The notes beneath the pieces are model-generated. The model did no database searches. It was not told the origin of the DNA and saw only the letters and a list, made by a program, of their open reading frames with translations. A stretch of DNA of 13,166 nucleotides from Desulfurococcales archaeon. Lineage in GTDB: Archaea > Thermoproteota > Thermoprotei_A > Sulfolobales > AG1. Both the position numbers and the translations under genes were made by a program. The stretch is from the NCBI GenBank assembly GCA_026990885.1, contig JALXCO010000226.1, positions 1-13,166 of the forward strand, read 5' to 3'. Below, piece by piece: positions 13,159 to 13,166 of this stretch; positions within the stretch are counted from its first letter, which is position 1; each line of letters starts with the position of its first letter.

Positions 13159-13166
13159 CTTTATAT

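Noticed and set aside
1..13166. Mobile element, CRISPR array, tRNA or rRNA
   Set aside because: No terminal inverted repeats, transposase motifs, regularly spaced repeats or tRNA-like cloverleaf signals were noticed on either strand.

Overview
The window looks like chromosome of a hyperthermophilic crenarchaeon (Thermoproteota). The signs are AT-rich TATA-like boxes close to start codons (leaderless or near-leaderless transcripts), frequent GTG and TTG starts, heavy use of AGA/AGG and ATA codons, dense packing with 4-16 nt gene overlaps, and proteins that resemble Sulfolobus/Desulfurococcales families (short-leader SCP2 protein, Sulfolobus-type Zn alcohol dehydrogenase, archaeal MoeA/MobA). 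I cannot name the genus. I see no rRNA, tRNA, CRISPR array, insertion sequence or prophage gene.

Layout. On the minus strand at the left are a DUF429 (RNase H-like fold) gene and, upstream of it, a MOSC-domain gene. Next, also on the minus strand, is a tight five-gene operon read from 8369 down to 1484: a membrane-anchored alkaline-phosphatase-superfamily phosphodiesterase, a GlpA-type FAD glycerol-3-phosphate dehydrogenase with a C-terminal BFD-like [2Fe-2S] domain, a second FAD oxidoreductase, an FGGY (glycerol-kinase-like) kinase, and an FAD enzyme of the alkyl-dihydroxyacetonephosphate synthase (AGPS) family. All four junctions overlap (8, 16, 4 and 4 nt with the starts chosen here). A 144-bp divergent promoter region follows. 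On the plus strand are then an SCP2 lipid-carrier gene, a Zn alcohol dehydrogenase, the Moco genes moeA and mobA, and a small ribbon-helix-helix-like protein. A convergent minus-strand gene of unknown function closes the window.

How the genes may work together. The conservative reading is glycerol or glycerophosphodiester catabolism: the extracytoplasmic phosphodiesterase releases a polar product, the kinase phosphorylates it, and the GlpA-type enzyme oxidises it to dihydroxyacetone phosphate. The AGPS homologue does not fit simple glycerol use. Archaea make their ether lipids without AGPS. However, oxidising C2 of a 3-O-alkyl-sn-glycerol-1-phosphate gives exactly an alkyl-DHAP, the product of the AGPS reaction. 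Run in reverse, AGPS chemistry would free the isoprenoid alcohol, and the divergent operon encodes a lipid carrier (SCP2) and an alcohol dehydrogenase. I therefore propose, as inference only, that the divergent pair of operons is an ether-lipid salvage or degradation system. The Moco-related genes on both sides (MOSC, moeA, mobA) could supply a molybdo-/tungsto-aldehyde oxidoreductase encoded elsewhere, but that link is weaker.
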